A DNA stretch of 21,456 nucleotides from contig JAUMXS010000004.1 of NCBI GenBank assembly GCA_030528965.1, positions 1 to 21,456 of the forward strand, given 5' to 3'. The translations under genes were made by a program, and so were the position numbers. Under the pieces are notes generated by a model. That model saw only the letters and a program-made list of their open reading frames with translations. It did no database searches and had not been told where the DNA came from. This DNA is from Eubacteriales bacterium (GTDB lineage: Bacteria > Bacillota > Clostridia > Oscillospirales > Oscillospiraceae). Positions within the stretch are counted from its first letter, which is position 1. The number at the start of each line of letters is the position of its first letter. This document shows positions 7,630 to 14,756 of this stretch, piece by piece.

Positions 7630-8556
7630 ATGCGTTGGATCGAATGTGTGCTTCCGGCGGGTGACGATCCGGATAGCCTTTGCATGCAGCTGGCCGAATT
7701 GGGAGTCGGCGGAATGGTCGTGGAAGATGAGGCGGATTTCCGCAATTTTCTGGAGAATAATCACCGATATTGGGACTATGTGGACGAGGAATTGGAACAA
7801 AAGTTCACAGGCGTTTCAAGGGTGAAGTTTTATCTGTCGGACGATGATGAGGGACAGGAGATGCTGACTGTCTTGCGTGCGGCGGGCTTTGAACCGGAAT
7901 TGGCTGTGGTGGAAGACGGCGACTGGGAAAACAGCTGGCGTGCCTATTACAAGCCGCTGCCGGTCGGGGAGAAGTTCCTGGTCATCCCGGCCTGGGAAGA
8001 GGCGAATGACCCGGAGCGTGTGCCGCTGCGTTTGGACCCCGGTCTGAGCTTCGGGACGGGCAGCCACGCGACGACACAGATGTGCCTCCGTATGATCGAA
8101 AAACTGGCCGGACCCGATAAGCGTGTGCTCGACCTTGGCTGCGGGAGCGGTATCCTGGGCATTGGCGCTCTTCTGCTGGGCTGCAGGGAGTCCGTCGGCT
8201 GTGATATCGACCCGCTCGTTCCCGATACGGCCCGGAGTAATGCTGCTCTCAACGATCTGCAGGATGACCGGTTTTTCGTAAGTGCCGGCGATGTGCTGGC
8301 GGATAAGAGCCTTCGTGCGCGTTTGGGCAGCGGATATGATCTGGTGCTGGCAAATATTGTTGCCGACGTGATCCTTCCGCTTACGCCGCTGGTTCCTGAG
8401 TTTCTGGCCCCGGGCGGTCGTTTTGTCTGTTCCGGTATCATCGAAGGACGGCAGGACGAGATAGAACGCGTCCTTATTCGAAACGGATTCCGTATTCTGG
8501 AGAAACTCCATCAGGACGATTGGTACTGCTTCTGCTCCGAAAGGGAAGAGGCATGA
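7630..8556 (+). CDS. prmA: Ribosomal protein L11 lysine methyltransferase
   Basis: This 308-residue protein has an N-terminal substrate-recognition domain (about 1-110) and a SAM-dependent methyltransferase domain with GTGSHATTQ (142-150), DLGCGSGILGIGA (168-180) and NIVADVI (242-248), the family's PrmA signatures. It trimethylates ribosomal protein L11. The frame is open back to a GTG at 7612, but AGGAGGG (7617-7623) lies 6 nt before the ATG at 7630, and the promoter's start site falls at about 7613. The ATG is therefore chosen. It is flanked by the divergent recJ and by a decayed gene downstream, so it is probably transcribed alone. It ends in TGA. Confidence 0.95.
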   Translation: MRWIECVLPAGDDPDSLCMQLAELGVGGMVVEDEADFRNFLENNHRYWDYVDEELEQKFTGVSRVKFYLSDDDEGQEMLTVLRAAGFEPELAVVEDGDWENSWRAYYKPLPVGEKFLVIPAWEEANDPERVPLRLDPGLSFGTGSHATTQMCLRMIEKLAGPDKRVLDLGCGSGILGIGALLLGCRESVGCDIDPLVPDTARSNAALNDLQDDRFFVSAGDVLADKSLRARLGSGYDLVLANIVADVILPLTPLVPEFLAPGGRFVCSGIIEGRQDEIERVLIRNGFRILEKLHQDDWYCFCSEREEA

Positions 8557-8558
8557 AT

Positions 8559-8721
8559 ATGAAATGAACAGCAAAAGATCTGGTACTTGCACTTCTTTTG
8601 CTTCTTGCGTCCGGCTGTATGGAGAATCCTCACGATGGGGCTGCGGCGGGACGGAAGCATACTGACCTGTGGATATAATGGTGCCGGCCAGTGTGACCTC
8701 ACAGCCTGGGATCTGTTCTGA
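8559..8721 (+). pseudogene. Remnant of an RCC1-repeat lipoprotein gene
   Basis: The frame from the ATG at 8559 reads MK, then a TGA, then TAKDLVLALLLLLASGC, a clear lipoprotein signal peptide with a lipobox-like ASGC ending. It runs out of frame soon after. In another frame, 8635-8721 reads MGLRRDGSILTCGYNGAGQ and then CDLTAWDLF before a TGA, which matches the end of an RCC1-type repeat (typically G-L-x-x-D-G-t-v ... G-y-N-x-x-G-Q-c-d-v). The piece looks like the two ends of a secreted RCC1 beta-propeller lipoprotein, with a nonsense codon at position 3, a frame change near 8625-8640, and loss of almost all internal repeats. It starts only 2 nt after the prmA stop. Identification rests on motif recognition by eye. 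Confidence 0.65.
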
Positions 8722-8765
8722 GAAAAGAAACGATTTGCCGGGCTATCAGCAGAATAATAAATAAT

Positions 8766-8821
8766 AAGACCAGGGTATCCGACGGCAGATGAATGCCGAC
8801 GGATACCCCGGTCTTGTATTT
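8766..8821. terminator. Bidirectional terminator between prmA/remnant and coaX
   Basis: A long stem (8766-8787 with 8794-8815, about 22 bp with two mismatches, small loop GATGAA) is followed by GTATTTT on the plus strand. On the minus strand the stem is followed by a T-rich stretch (complement of the AATAATAAATAATAAG region). It can end both prmA and the convergent coaX transcripts. Confidence 0.85.
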
Positions 8822-8838
8822 TCAAAAATGCACAGACT

Positions 8839-9606
8839 TTATGCTTTGTTTTTCTGATACAGAATGGCGAGACCGCGCAGGAGAAGGTCATCGTCGATCG
8901 TGATTTCCCGGTGGCAGTGGGGAACGATGCGGTGTGAGAGACCGCCGGTGGCAACCACTGTCGCTGTGCGGCCCAGTTCGGCTTCGATACGGTCGATCAT
9001 GCCCTCCACCATGGCGGCTTCGCCGAAAATGGTGCCGGACTGCATGCTTTCGATCGTGTTCCGGCCGATGCAGCGTTTCGGTGCATCAAGCGGGACCTTG
9101 GGAAGCTGGGATGTACCGCTGACCAGTGCAGAGAGAGAAAGCTCGACACCCGGCATAATGACGCCGCCGAGGAACCGTGCCTGTTCGTCAATGACGGAGA
9201 TCGTGGTGGCGGTACCCATATCAAACAGAATGATGGGCGTTTTGTATTTGTCGAGAGCAGCCACGGCGCCGACGACCAGATCACTGCCCAGCTGAGCGGG
9301 ATTATCGATGCAGATATTGAGTCCGGTTTTCAGACCGGCGCCGACTATCAGCGGCTTGAGACCGGTGAGGATACGTACCGCACCGGCGATCGTTTCGGTC
9401 AGGGGCGGTACCACACTGGAAATAATGGCGCCTTCAAAATCCCGGCACTGCACTCCGTTCAGATCGAAAATCTGACGGATGAGAACGGCATATTCACTCT
9501 CCGTCCTGTGCAGCGAAGTAGCCATGCGGGAAATGCCGCGGACCTGCAAACCTTCCGCAGAGCCGAGGACAATATTTGTGTTGCCGACGTCAATAGCAAG
9601 GATCAT
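8839..9606 (-). CDS. coaX: Type III pantothenate kinase
   Basis: This 255-residue protein has the ASKHA fold of CoaX: the phosphate-1 motif AIDVGNTNI near the N-terminus (4-12), the SSVVPP segment, the GSDLVVGAVAA motif in the pantothenate-binding region, DMGTATTISVID (phosphate-2), GGVIMPG, and ATGGLS near the C-terminus. It phosphorylates pantothenate with ATP and a monovalent cation, the first step of CoA synthesis. Type III enzymes are not inhibited by CoA. Its ATG overlaps the stop of the upstream ECF S component by 4 nt (ATGA), indicating translational coupling. The gene ends in TAA just before a terminator. Confidence 0.96.
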   Translation of the reverse strand: MILAIDVGNTNIVLGSAEGLQVRGISRMATSLHRTESEYAVLIRQIFDLNGVQCRDFEGAIISSVVPPLTETIAGAVRILTGLKPLIVGAGLKTGLNICIDNPAQLGSDLVVGAVAALDKYKTPIILFDMGTATTISVIDEQARFLGGVIMPGVELSLSALVSGTSQLPKVPLDAPKRCIGRNTIESMQSGTIFGEAAMVEGMIDRIEAELGRTATVVATGGLSHRIVPHCHREITIDDDLLLRGLAILYQKNKA

Positions 9607-10262
9607 GCGTGCAGCCTCCTCTCCAGACGAATGAGACGTGTGATGACCGGACCGAGCAGGACGTTGAACAGAAGTTCAAAGACAAAGTTCATTCCCACGA
9701 GGCCGGAGACAATGTAACCGGCGACATTGGAACCAAAGCCAAAAGCTTCGGCCCAGCCTTCGATGGTCGGCATGAAGAAGAGGAAACAGCCGATCAGGAA
9801 GATTCCCGTGTTGACAACGGGAGTGACGATCGCTGCAAGGATAACACCTTCATACATACGACGCGCACGGATCTTTTCCGCCAATTCAAGAGGGCGGATC
9901 TCGGAAAAAGGGATACCGAGGAAATGCTCGCGGCCCGCAAAAGCACGAAAAGCGAGTCCGCCGCAGAAGCCCGAGGCAATACCCTTGATGAGAACGACGG
10001 CGATGGTACCGGCGGGATTCACGACCAGAAAGGCCGCGGCGTCGCCGGAGAGCAGGACGGTTACGCCAAATACAAAACCGAGCCAGGCACCGGCTGCTGC
10101 GCCGTAAACCGCGGCGCCTACCACAATGGGTACCAGAACCAGCGAGATGGAGAACATCCCGAAGTGAATGAAACTGCCCAGCAGCTGAAGCACGATGACC
10201 ATGCCCGTAAACAGAGCAACGCCAACGATCCACCGGGTCTTTCCGCGAGTACTATTATTCAT
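9603..10262 (-). CDS. ECF transporter S component, probably for pantothenate (PanT-like)
   Basis: This 219-residue hydrophobic protein has about six membrane segments: 11-32, 37-52, 56-73, 78-105, 138-165 and 180-205. It carries the small-residue-rich helix (VGAAVYGAAAGAWLGFVFG) typical of energy-coupling-factor substrate-binding components. S components bind a vitamin and share a common EcfA-A'-T module encoded elsewhere. It overlaps coaX by ATGA, and coaX needs pantothenate, so pantothenate (vitamin B5) uptake is the most likely role. This is inference from context, since S-component specificity is not readable by eye. AGGAGG lies 8 nt before the ATG. Confidence 0.85.
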   Translation of the reverse strand: MNNSTRGKTRWIVGVALFTGMVIVLQLLGSFIHFGMFSISLVLVPIVVGAAVYGAAAGAWLGFVFGVTVLLSGDAAAFLVVNPAGTIAVVLIKGIASGFCGGLAFRAFAGREHFLGIPFSEIRPLELAEKIRARRMYEGVILAAIVTPVVNTGIFLIGCFLFFMPTIEGWAEAFGFGSNVAGYIVSGLVGMNFVFELLFNVLLGPVITRLIRLERRLHA

Positions 10263-10352
10263 TTTTTATTCCTCCTGCTGCTGCTCCGGTGAAGGATGCA
10301 GCGCATATATTCCGGCAGGGCCGGTTGAATATAAGGTTTGGAGCCGAGGGGC

Positions 10353-11060
10353 TCAGGCTTCGTTGAAATAATAGCCTGCGCCGCGACGCGTCATAACGAA
10401 AACGGGTTCGGCGGGATTATCTTCCAGCTTTTCACGCAGACGGCGTACGGCGACATCCACAGCGCGCAGGTCTCCGTAGTATTCATAGCGCCAGACTTCG
10501 CTCATGAGTTCCTGACGGGTGAATACATGGCCCGGAGAAGAGGCAAGGAACTTAATGAGTTCATACTCCCGCTGGGTCAGTTCCAATTCTTTTCCGCTGC
10601 GAAACACCCGGTGACGGGCGAGGTCGATCGAGACCGCACCACAGCGCAGAATGTTTTCATCACCGCTGCCGTCTTCGGCGGGGGGCTGACCGGTGGCGGC
10701 ACGACGGATGTTTGTCCGCACACGGGCCACAAGTTCACGCAGGGAGAACGGCTTGGTGATGTAGTCATCCGCGCCGAGTTCAAGACCGAAGACTTTATCC
10801 GTTTCTTCTTCTCTTGCCGTGATCATAATGATGGGGACATTGTTCCCCTCGTCACGTAAAGTACGGCAGACTTCAAAACCGTCCATTCCGGGCAGCATGA
10901 CATCCAGAAGAATGAGATCGGGATCCGTATCACGCGCGGCGCTGAGACCTTCGAGGCCGTCATATGCGCAATTTACATTGAATCCTTCGATTTCGAGATT
11001 GAAGCGCAGAATATCTACAATGGCTTTTTCATCATCCACGATGAGGACGGTTTTATTCAT
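10353..11060 (-). CDS. OmpR/PhoB-family response regulator (WalR/PhoP-like), without adjacent kinase
   Basis: This 235-residue protein has a receiver domain with acidic pair D9-D10, phosphoacceptor D53 in LLDVMLPGMDG, T81, and K103 in TKPFS, followed by a linker and a C-terminal winged helix (about 135-233) ending RRGAGYYF. All phosphorylation residues are present, so it is expected to be phosphorylated and to bind direct repeats of DNA. It resembles WalR/YycF and PhoP-type regulators, but the usual histidine kinase gene is missing: the next gene is the ECF S component, 90 nt downstream. Its ATG overlaps the nudF stop by ATGA. The regulon and cognate kinase are unknown. Confidence 0.92.
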   Translation of the reverse strand: MNKTVLIVDDEKAIVDILRFNLEIEGFNVNCAYDGLEGLSAARDTDPDLILLDVMLPGMDGFEVCRTLRDEGNNVPIIMITAREEETDKVFGLELGADDYITKPFSLRELVARVRTNIRRAATGQPPAEDGSGDENILRCGAVSIDLARHRVFRSGKELELTQREYELIKFLASSPGHVFTRQELMSEVWRYEYYGDLRAVDVAVRRLREKLEDNPAEPVFVMTRRGAGYYFNEA

Positions 11061-11602
11061 ACTCTGTTTTCCTCCAGCAGAGCGGCGGCTTTCAAAACCG
11101 CAACGACAGTCTTTCCGTCATGCAGTTCGCCGCGCAGGACGCGTTCCTTGAGTTCGGAGAGAGGGATGCGTATTCTGTCCAGGAATTCATCCTGGTCGGG
11201 ATGGGCTTCGCCTTCCTGCAGATCAAGTGCCAGGTACAGATGCAGGATTTCTGAAGAGAAGCCGGGGGAGGAATAGAATTCGCCCAGACTGACAAAGCGA
11301 CCGGCGGTAAAACCGGTTTCCTCGGAAAGCTCTCGTTCGGCACAAAGACGCGGGTCTTCGCCGGGTTCCAGTTTGCCCGCCGGGATCTCCAGCAGATGAC
11401 ACTGGAAGGGATAACGGAACTGTTTGACGCAGTAGACATAGCCTTCCTGATCGAGGGGAAGAACCGCCACGCCGCCGGGATGTTCCACGACTTCCCGCAG
11501 GACGCGGGAACCATTATGCAGCCGCGCCTGATCAAGAGCGACGTTAATGATCACGCCCTGATACGTGCTGATTCGTCTTTCCTTGGTTTCTGTATAGTCC
11601 AC
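11057..11602 (-). CDS. nudF: NUDIX hydrolase, ADP-ribose pyrophosphatase
   Basis: This 181-residue protein has a complete Nudix box (G-x5-E-x7-R-E-x-x-E-E-x-G): it starts at GKLEPGE and ends RELSEETGF, about residues 76-98. The upstream FRYPFQCHLLEIPAG strand is typical of ADP-ribose pyrophosphatases. It would split ADP-ribose into AMP and ribose-5-phosphate with Mg. The start is GTG (11600-11602), chosen because GGAGG lies 7 nt upstream and no ATG is available before the conserved region. It is the first gene of the nudF-regulator-S component-coaX operon and overlaps the regulator by 4 nt. Confidence 0.92.
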   Translation of the reverse strand: MDYTETKERRISTYQGVIINVALDQARLHNGSRVLREVVEHPGGVAVLPLDQEGYVYCVKQFRYPFQCHLLEIPAGKLEPGEDPRLCAERELSEETGFTAGRFVSLGEFYSSPGFSSEILHLYLALDLQEGEAHPDQDEFLDRIRIPLSELKERVLRGELHDGKTVVAVLKAAALLEENRV

Positions 11603-11658
11603 AACGGCACCTCCGTGATTATCTGTGTAAAGTCAGAACAATAGGCTGATTATCATTT

Positions 11659-11667
11659 ATCATACCA
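11659..11667 (-). promoter_or_regulatory. Extended -10 element upstream of nudF
   Basis: On the minus strand the sequence TGGTATGAT gives an extended -10 (TG at 11666-11667, TATGAT at 11659-11664). No good -35 is visible, as is acceptable for extended -10 promoters. It lies about 57 nt before the nudF GTG. Confidence 0.5.
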
Positions 11668-11721
11668 TATTCCGCGTTTTATTTCCATACATTTCTGCTG
11701 TTTTCTCAAAGAAAGACGCGG

Positions 11722-11727
11722 TATAAT
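11722..11727 (+). promoter_or_regulatory. Possible -10 element for the small gene at 11747
   Basis: TATAAT is perfect, 20 nt before the ATG, and would give a very short leader. No convincing -35 is seen 16-18 nt upstream, so the call is weak. Confidence 0.4.
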
Positions 11728-11746
11728 CGGAGCGCGGGGGGTGAGT

Positions 11747-11989
11747 ATGATCGAAAGGAAAAGCATCGTGAACGCACGCTGCGTGGTGTTGGATCTTTCA
11801 TCCGAACCAACGGAGAAACAGGCGGAATATCTGGTTCGTGCAGCGCTGGATCGAAACGGAAAAGAACCCTGGAGGGGTATGCATATTGATGTTTTCCCGG
11901 GAACGGATAGTTTTCTGGTGATCGCAAGGCCCACAGCGGAAACACATATTTACATAGACGAATGGATATGGAGAAGACTGGGAGGCTGA
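11747..11989 (+). CDS. Small hypothetical protein
   Basis: This 80-residue protein is not recognised. It is soluble-looking, with no signal peptide or membrane segment. A central part (about 20-37) looks helical and the second half is beta-rich (IDVFPGTDSFLVIARPT, then HIYIDEW). The start is uncertain: the ATG at 11747 is preceded by a G-rich run (GGGGGGTGAG) rather than a clean AGGAGG, and an in-frame GTG lies at 11741. A perfect -10 hexamer upstream and coding-like composition support it as real. It sits alone between divergent nudF and rny, which has its own promoter. It ends in TGA. Confidence 0.65.
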   Translation: MIERKSIVNARCVVLDLSSEPTEKQAEYLVRAALDRNGKEPWRGMHIDVFPGTDSFLVIARPTAETHIYIDEWIWRRLGG

Positions 11990-12015
11990 TTTTTCCCGGG
12001 GGTGGGAGAAAACGC

Positions 12016-12044
12016 TTGACATAACGGGAGCGGCAAGATAAAAT
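12016..12044 (+). promoter_or_regulatory. Sigma-A-type promoter of rny
   Basis: -35 TTGACA (12016-12021), a 17-bp spacer, -10 TAAAAT (12039-12044). Transcription would begin near 12051, giving a leader of about 130 nt before the ATG at 12183. The leader has only a weak CCCC/GGGG hairpin (12127-12140); no known riboswitch is recognised. Confidence 0.75.
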
Positions 12045-12182
12045 AAATCGGATAGTAATGCTGAGAGTCTGGGGAACTTTCCGGCATTTCAGAAGTCACA
12101 AACCTGCGGCGGATATTGTCGCGATGGCCCCGAAAATGGGGTGCATAATATTTCAGAAGGAATGGAGGTGTGTGTATCGATT

Positions 12183-13736
12183 ATGCCTGAAACACAATGG
12201 ATGATTGGCGGTGCGATCGCATTGGTCGCAGTGTTTTGCATAGCCTTTCTGCTCGGAATAGTATACCGCAAGCGCGTAGCGGAGCGGGAGATTTCCAGTG
12301 CGGAAGAAGAGGCCAAGAAGATCATCAACGAGGCTATCCGGAGCGCGGAGAGCAAGAAGCGCGAAGCGCTGCTGGAAGCCAAGGAAGAGATACACAAAAA
12401 CCGCGCAGAGCATGAACGTGAAGTTAAGGAACGCCGTGCTGAGCTGACCAAGCTTGAGCGCCGGCTGCAGCAAAAAGAAGAAAATCTGGATAAGAAGACC
12501 GACAACCTGGAACGCAAGACGGAACATCTCAATCGTAAGATCGCAGAAGCGGATGCACAGCGTGAGGAGATCGCTCTTATCAAGAAAAGCCAGCTGGAGA
12601 TGTTGGAAAAGATCTCCGGCTACACGGTCGAAGAGGCCAAAGCATATCTTATTTCCAGCCTGGAGTCTGAAGTCACCCATGAGATGGCTGTCAAGCTCAA
12701 GGAACTGGAAGCACAGTGTCGGGAAGAAGCGGATTCCCGTGCCCGTGAAGTGATCGCAACAGCTATCCAGCGTTGTGCGGCGGATCACGCGAGCGAAGTA
12801 ACGGTATCCGTGGTACCGCTCCCGAACGATGAAATGAAAGGCCGCATCATTGGCCGCGAGGGACGAAACATTCGTTCTATCGAAACGCTCACCGGCTGTG
12901 ATCTCATCATCGATGACACACCCGAAGCAATAACGGTTTCCAGTTTTGATCCTGTTCGCCGCGAAGTGGCGCGGCTTGCGCTGGAGAAATTGATCGCGGA
13001 CGGCCGTATCCACCCCGCGCGCATTGAGGAAATGGTAGCGAAGGCCCAGCGCGAAGTTGCGTCCATCATCAAGGAGGAAGGCGAGCGCGCGGCTTTCGAA
13101 ACGAATATCCACAGTCTGAATCCCGAGATCCTCCGTCTGCTGGGACGGATGAAATATCGTACCAGCTACGGTCAGAATGTGCTGAATCACTCGATCGAAG
13201 TGGCGCACATCGCGGGCCTGCTGGCCTCGGAATTGGGCGTGGATGTGGCGGTTGCCAAGCGTGCGGGTCTGCTGCATGATCTGGGCAAGGCTGTTGACCA
13301 TGAGGTCGAAGGAAGCCATGCCACCATCGGTGCGGATATTGCCCGCAAATACAAGGAAGCCCCTGAAATCGTGCATGCCATCGAGGCGCACCATGGCGAT
13401 GTGGAAGCCCAGACGGTAATTGCCTGTCTGGTTCAGGCGGCGGACACCATTTCGGCCGCGCGTCCCGGTGCACGTCGGGAAAATATCGAAAACTACGTCA
13501 AGCGCTTGGAAAAACTGGAGACGCTCACAAGATCCTTCCCCGGGATCGCGGGATGCTATGCCATTCAGGCCGGACGTGAGATTCGTATTATGGTCAAGCC
13601 GGAAGATGTGGATGAGGATCACATGATTCTTCTTGCCCGTGATATTGCCAAGAAGATCGAAGAGGAACTCACTTATCCCGGTCAGATCAAGGTGCATGTT
13701 GTGCGGGAAACCAAAGCCATCGAGTACGCGAAATAA
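12183..13736 (+). CDS. rny: Ribonuclease Y
   Basis: The protein is 517 residues from the ATG at 12183. It has an N-terminal membrane anchor (about 7-28), a long charged coiled coil (about 30-200), a KH domain with [11 protein letters not shown] (from residue 220), an HD phosphohydrolase domain with [10 protein letters not shown] (H365-D366), and the family's usual ending KAIEYAK. It is the membrane-bound endoribonuclease that starts mRNA decay in Firmicutes. The frame is open to a GTG at 12141 and an ATG at 12162. The ATG at 12183 is preferred because the membrane anchor follows at once, length matches the family (about 520), and GGAGG lies upstream at 12164-12168, though its 14-nt spacing is long. 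It ends in TAA before a terminator. Confidence 0.95.
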   Translation: MPETQWMIGGAIALVAVFCIAFLLGIVYRKRVAEREISSAEEEAKKIINEAIRSAESKKREALLEAKEEIHKNRAEHEREVKERRAELTKLERRLQQKEENLDKKTDNLERKTEHLNRKIAEADAQREEIALIKKSQLEMLEKISGYTVEEAKAYLISSLESEVTHEMAVKLKELEAQCREEADSRAREVIATAIQRCAADHASEVTVSVVPLPNDEMKGRIIGREGRNIRSIETLTGCDLIIDDTPEAITVSSFDPVRREVARLALEKLIADGRIHPARIEEMVAKAQREVASIIKEEGERAAFETNIHSLNPEILRLLGRMKYRTSYGQNVLNHSIEVAHIAGLLASELGVDVAVAKRAGLLHDLGKAVDHEVEGSHATIGADIARKYKEAPEIVHAIEAHHGDVEAQTVIACLVQAADTISAARPGARRENIENYVKRLEKLETLTRSFPGIAGCYAIQAGREIRIMVKPEDVDEDHMILLARDIAKKIEEELTYPGQIKVHVVRETKAIEYAK

Positions 13737-13767
13737 TTCGGCGGCTTAACATGATGAAAATGAACTG

Positions 13768-13804
13768 TTCCCCGGATCGGGTTTCCCGGTCCGGGGGATT
13801 TTTT
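13768..13804 (+). terminator. Rho-independent terminator of rny
   Basis: A 14-bp GC-rich stem (13768-13781 with 13785-13798, two G-T pairs, loop TTT) is followed by six T residues. Confidence 0.9.
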
Positions 13805-13815
13805 CATTCCGGTAC

Positions 13816-13829
13816 AGGAAAATTTTCCT
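13816..13829. repeat. Perfect 14-bp palindrome upstream of the rpsF promoter
   Basis: AGGAAAATTTTCCT is fully self-complementary and lies about 31 bp before the -35 of the rpsF promoter and 11 bp after the rny terminator T-run. It could be a protein-binding site. An A/T-rich palindrome of this length can also arise by chance. Confidence 0.4.
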
Positions 13830-13860
13830 CACCGCGAGGCAGAAAAACAGGGAAAAGTCC

Positions 13861-13888
13861 TTGACATTCCTGGAGAAAAAGGTATAAT
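13861..13888 (+). promoter_or_regulatory. Consensus promoter of the rpsF-ssb-rpsR operon
   Basis: A perfect -35 TTGACA (13861-13866), a 16-bp spacer, and a perfect -10 TATAAT (13883-13888). The strongest promoter in the window, as expected for a ribosomal protein operon. Confidence 0.88.
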
Positions 13889-13924
13889 AATAAGGCTTGT
13901 CTTATAGGATGACAGGCGATATCC

Positions 13925-13951
13925 TTGCTCCCGACGAGGTTCGGGGGCCAA
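13925..13951 (+). promoter_or_regulatory. Possible S6:S18 autoregulatory leader hairpin
   Basis: In the leader of the rpsF operon a stem forms from CTCCCGA (13928-13934) with TCGGGGG (13941-13947), extended by TTG (13925-13927) with CAA (13949-13951) and a bulged C. rpsF leaders in many bacteria carry a hairpin bound by the S6-S18 complex. The position, GC-rich stem and bulge fit that, but the exact conserved motif was not verified. Confidence 0.4.
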
Positions 13952-13972
13952 AGACCAGAAGGAGGTGTACCA

Positions 13973-14269
13973 ATGGCGAAGACCATGGAAAAGTACGAGG
14001 TCATGTTTATTCTCCGTCCCGATTTCGGTGAAGAAGAAACTCAGGCTCTCGTGGAGAAGTTCAAGGCTCTGGTTGAGCAGAATGGAACGATCGATGAACT
14101 CGAGGACATGGGCAAACGTAAGCTCGCTTAGGAGATCAATGATTTCAGCGAAGGTTACTACGTTCTGATTAAGTTCACTTCGGCTCCCAGTTTCCCGGCC
14201 GAGCTGGACCGTGTTCTTGGTATTACGGACGGCGTTATGCGTAGTCTGATCACTCTGCGCTGCGAGTAA
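13973..14269 (+). CDS. rpsF: 30S ribosomal protein S6, interrupted by an in-frame TAG at codon 53
   Basis: The full frame is 98 residues, the normal S6 size, starting MAKTMEKYEVMFILRP and ending SLITLRCE with TAA. Codon 53 (14129-14131) is TAG. In S6 proteins the motif around it is K-R-x-L-A-Y-x-I-N; here it reads KRKLA, TAG, EIN, so the stop replaces the usual tyrosine and is one base from TAC or TAT. The 45 codons after it are uninterrupted and conserved (EGYYVLIKFTSAP, FPAELDRVL), so decay, if any, is recent. AGGAGG sits 7 nt before the ATG at 13973. S6 binds 16S rRNA with S18 in the 30S platform. The base may be a sequence error, a nonsense mutation (S6 is reported dispensable in E. coli), or a suppressed amber codon. 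Confidence 0.9.
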
Positions 14270-14291
14270 ACAAGGAAAGGGGAAAGGGAAT

Positions 14292-14738
14292 ATGCTTAAC
14301 CACATTGTTCTTATGGGTCGGCTGACCCGCGACCCCGAACTCCGCTATACCCAGTCCGGTACCCCTGTCGCGTCCTTCCGCCTCGCGGTGGATCGCGATT
14401 TCGGCAATCGTGAGACCGGCGAAAAGCAGACGGATTTCATCGATGTTGTTGCCTGGCGTCAGACGGGAGAGTTTGTCTCCAAGTTTTTCGCTAAGGGCAG
14501 CATGGCGGTTGTTTCCGGAAGACTGCAGGTTCGCGATTGGCAGGACCGTGAAGGCAACAAGCGTACGACCGCTGAAGTGGTAGCGGAGAACATTTATTTC
14601 GGCGACAGTAAAAAGAGCCGAGATGGCGGTGACGTTTCCGGATTCCGCAGCAGTGCGCCGTCTGAATTCGACGGTGCGCGTACCAAGGCGCCGGCTTTTC
14701 AGGAAATTGATGAAGCCGACGGCGAGTTACCATTCTGA
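14292..14738 (+). CDS. ssb: Single-stranded DNA-binding protein
   Basis: This 148-residue protein has an N-terminal OB fold (about 1-105; MLNHIVLMGRLTRDPELRYT, FIDVVAWRQTGEFVSKFFAKG), a flexible linker, and the conserved acidic tip ending DGELPF, which recruits repair and replication partners. It coats single-stranded DNA as a tetramer. It lies between rpsF and rpsR, the classic rpsF-ssb-rpsR operon. The upstream GGAAAGGG is a weaker ribosome binding site than those of its neighbours. It ends in TGA. Confidence 0.97.
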   Translation: MLNHIVLMGRLTRDPELRYTQSGTPVASFRLAVDRDFGNRETGEKQTDFIDVVAWRQTGEFVSKFFAKGSMAVVSGRLQVRDWQDREGNKRTTAEVVAENIYFGDSKKSRDGGDVSGFRSSAPSEFDGARTKAPAFQEIDEADGELPF

Positions 14739-14756
14739 CAGAAGGAGGACTAATCC

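Noticed and set aside
12058..12204. 48-codon open frame in the rny leader
   Set aside because: No ribosome binding site, unusual composition, and it overlaps the rny start. Could be a leader peptide, but nothing supports it.
12153..13697. Long open frame on the minus strand opposite rny (514 codons)
   Set aside because: rny is unmistakable on the other strand with anchor, KH and HD motifs. The antisense frame is a shadow without recognisable domains.
14129..14131. Pyrrolysine insertion as the favoured reading of the rpsF TAG
   Set aside because: No pyl genes are in the window, and a ribosomal protein tyrosine site is not a known pyrrolysine site. Kept only as one item to search for.
14139..14168. 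Reinitiation site after the rpsF amber codon (AGGAG then ATG)
   Set aside because: The ATG is out of the S6 frame and reaches a stop within ten codons, so it cannot restore the S6 C-terminal half.
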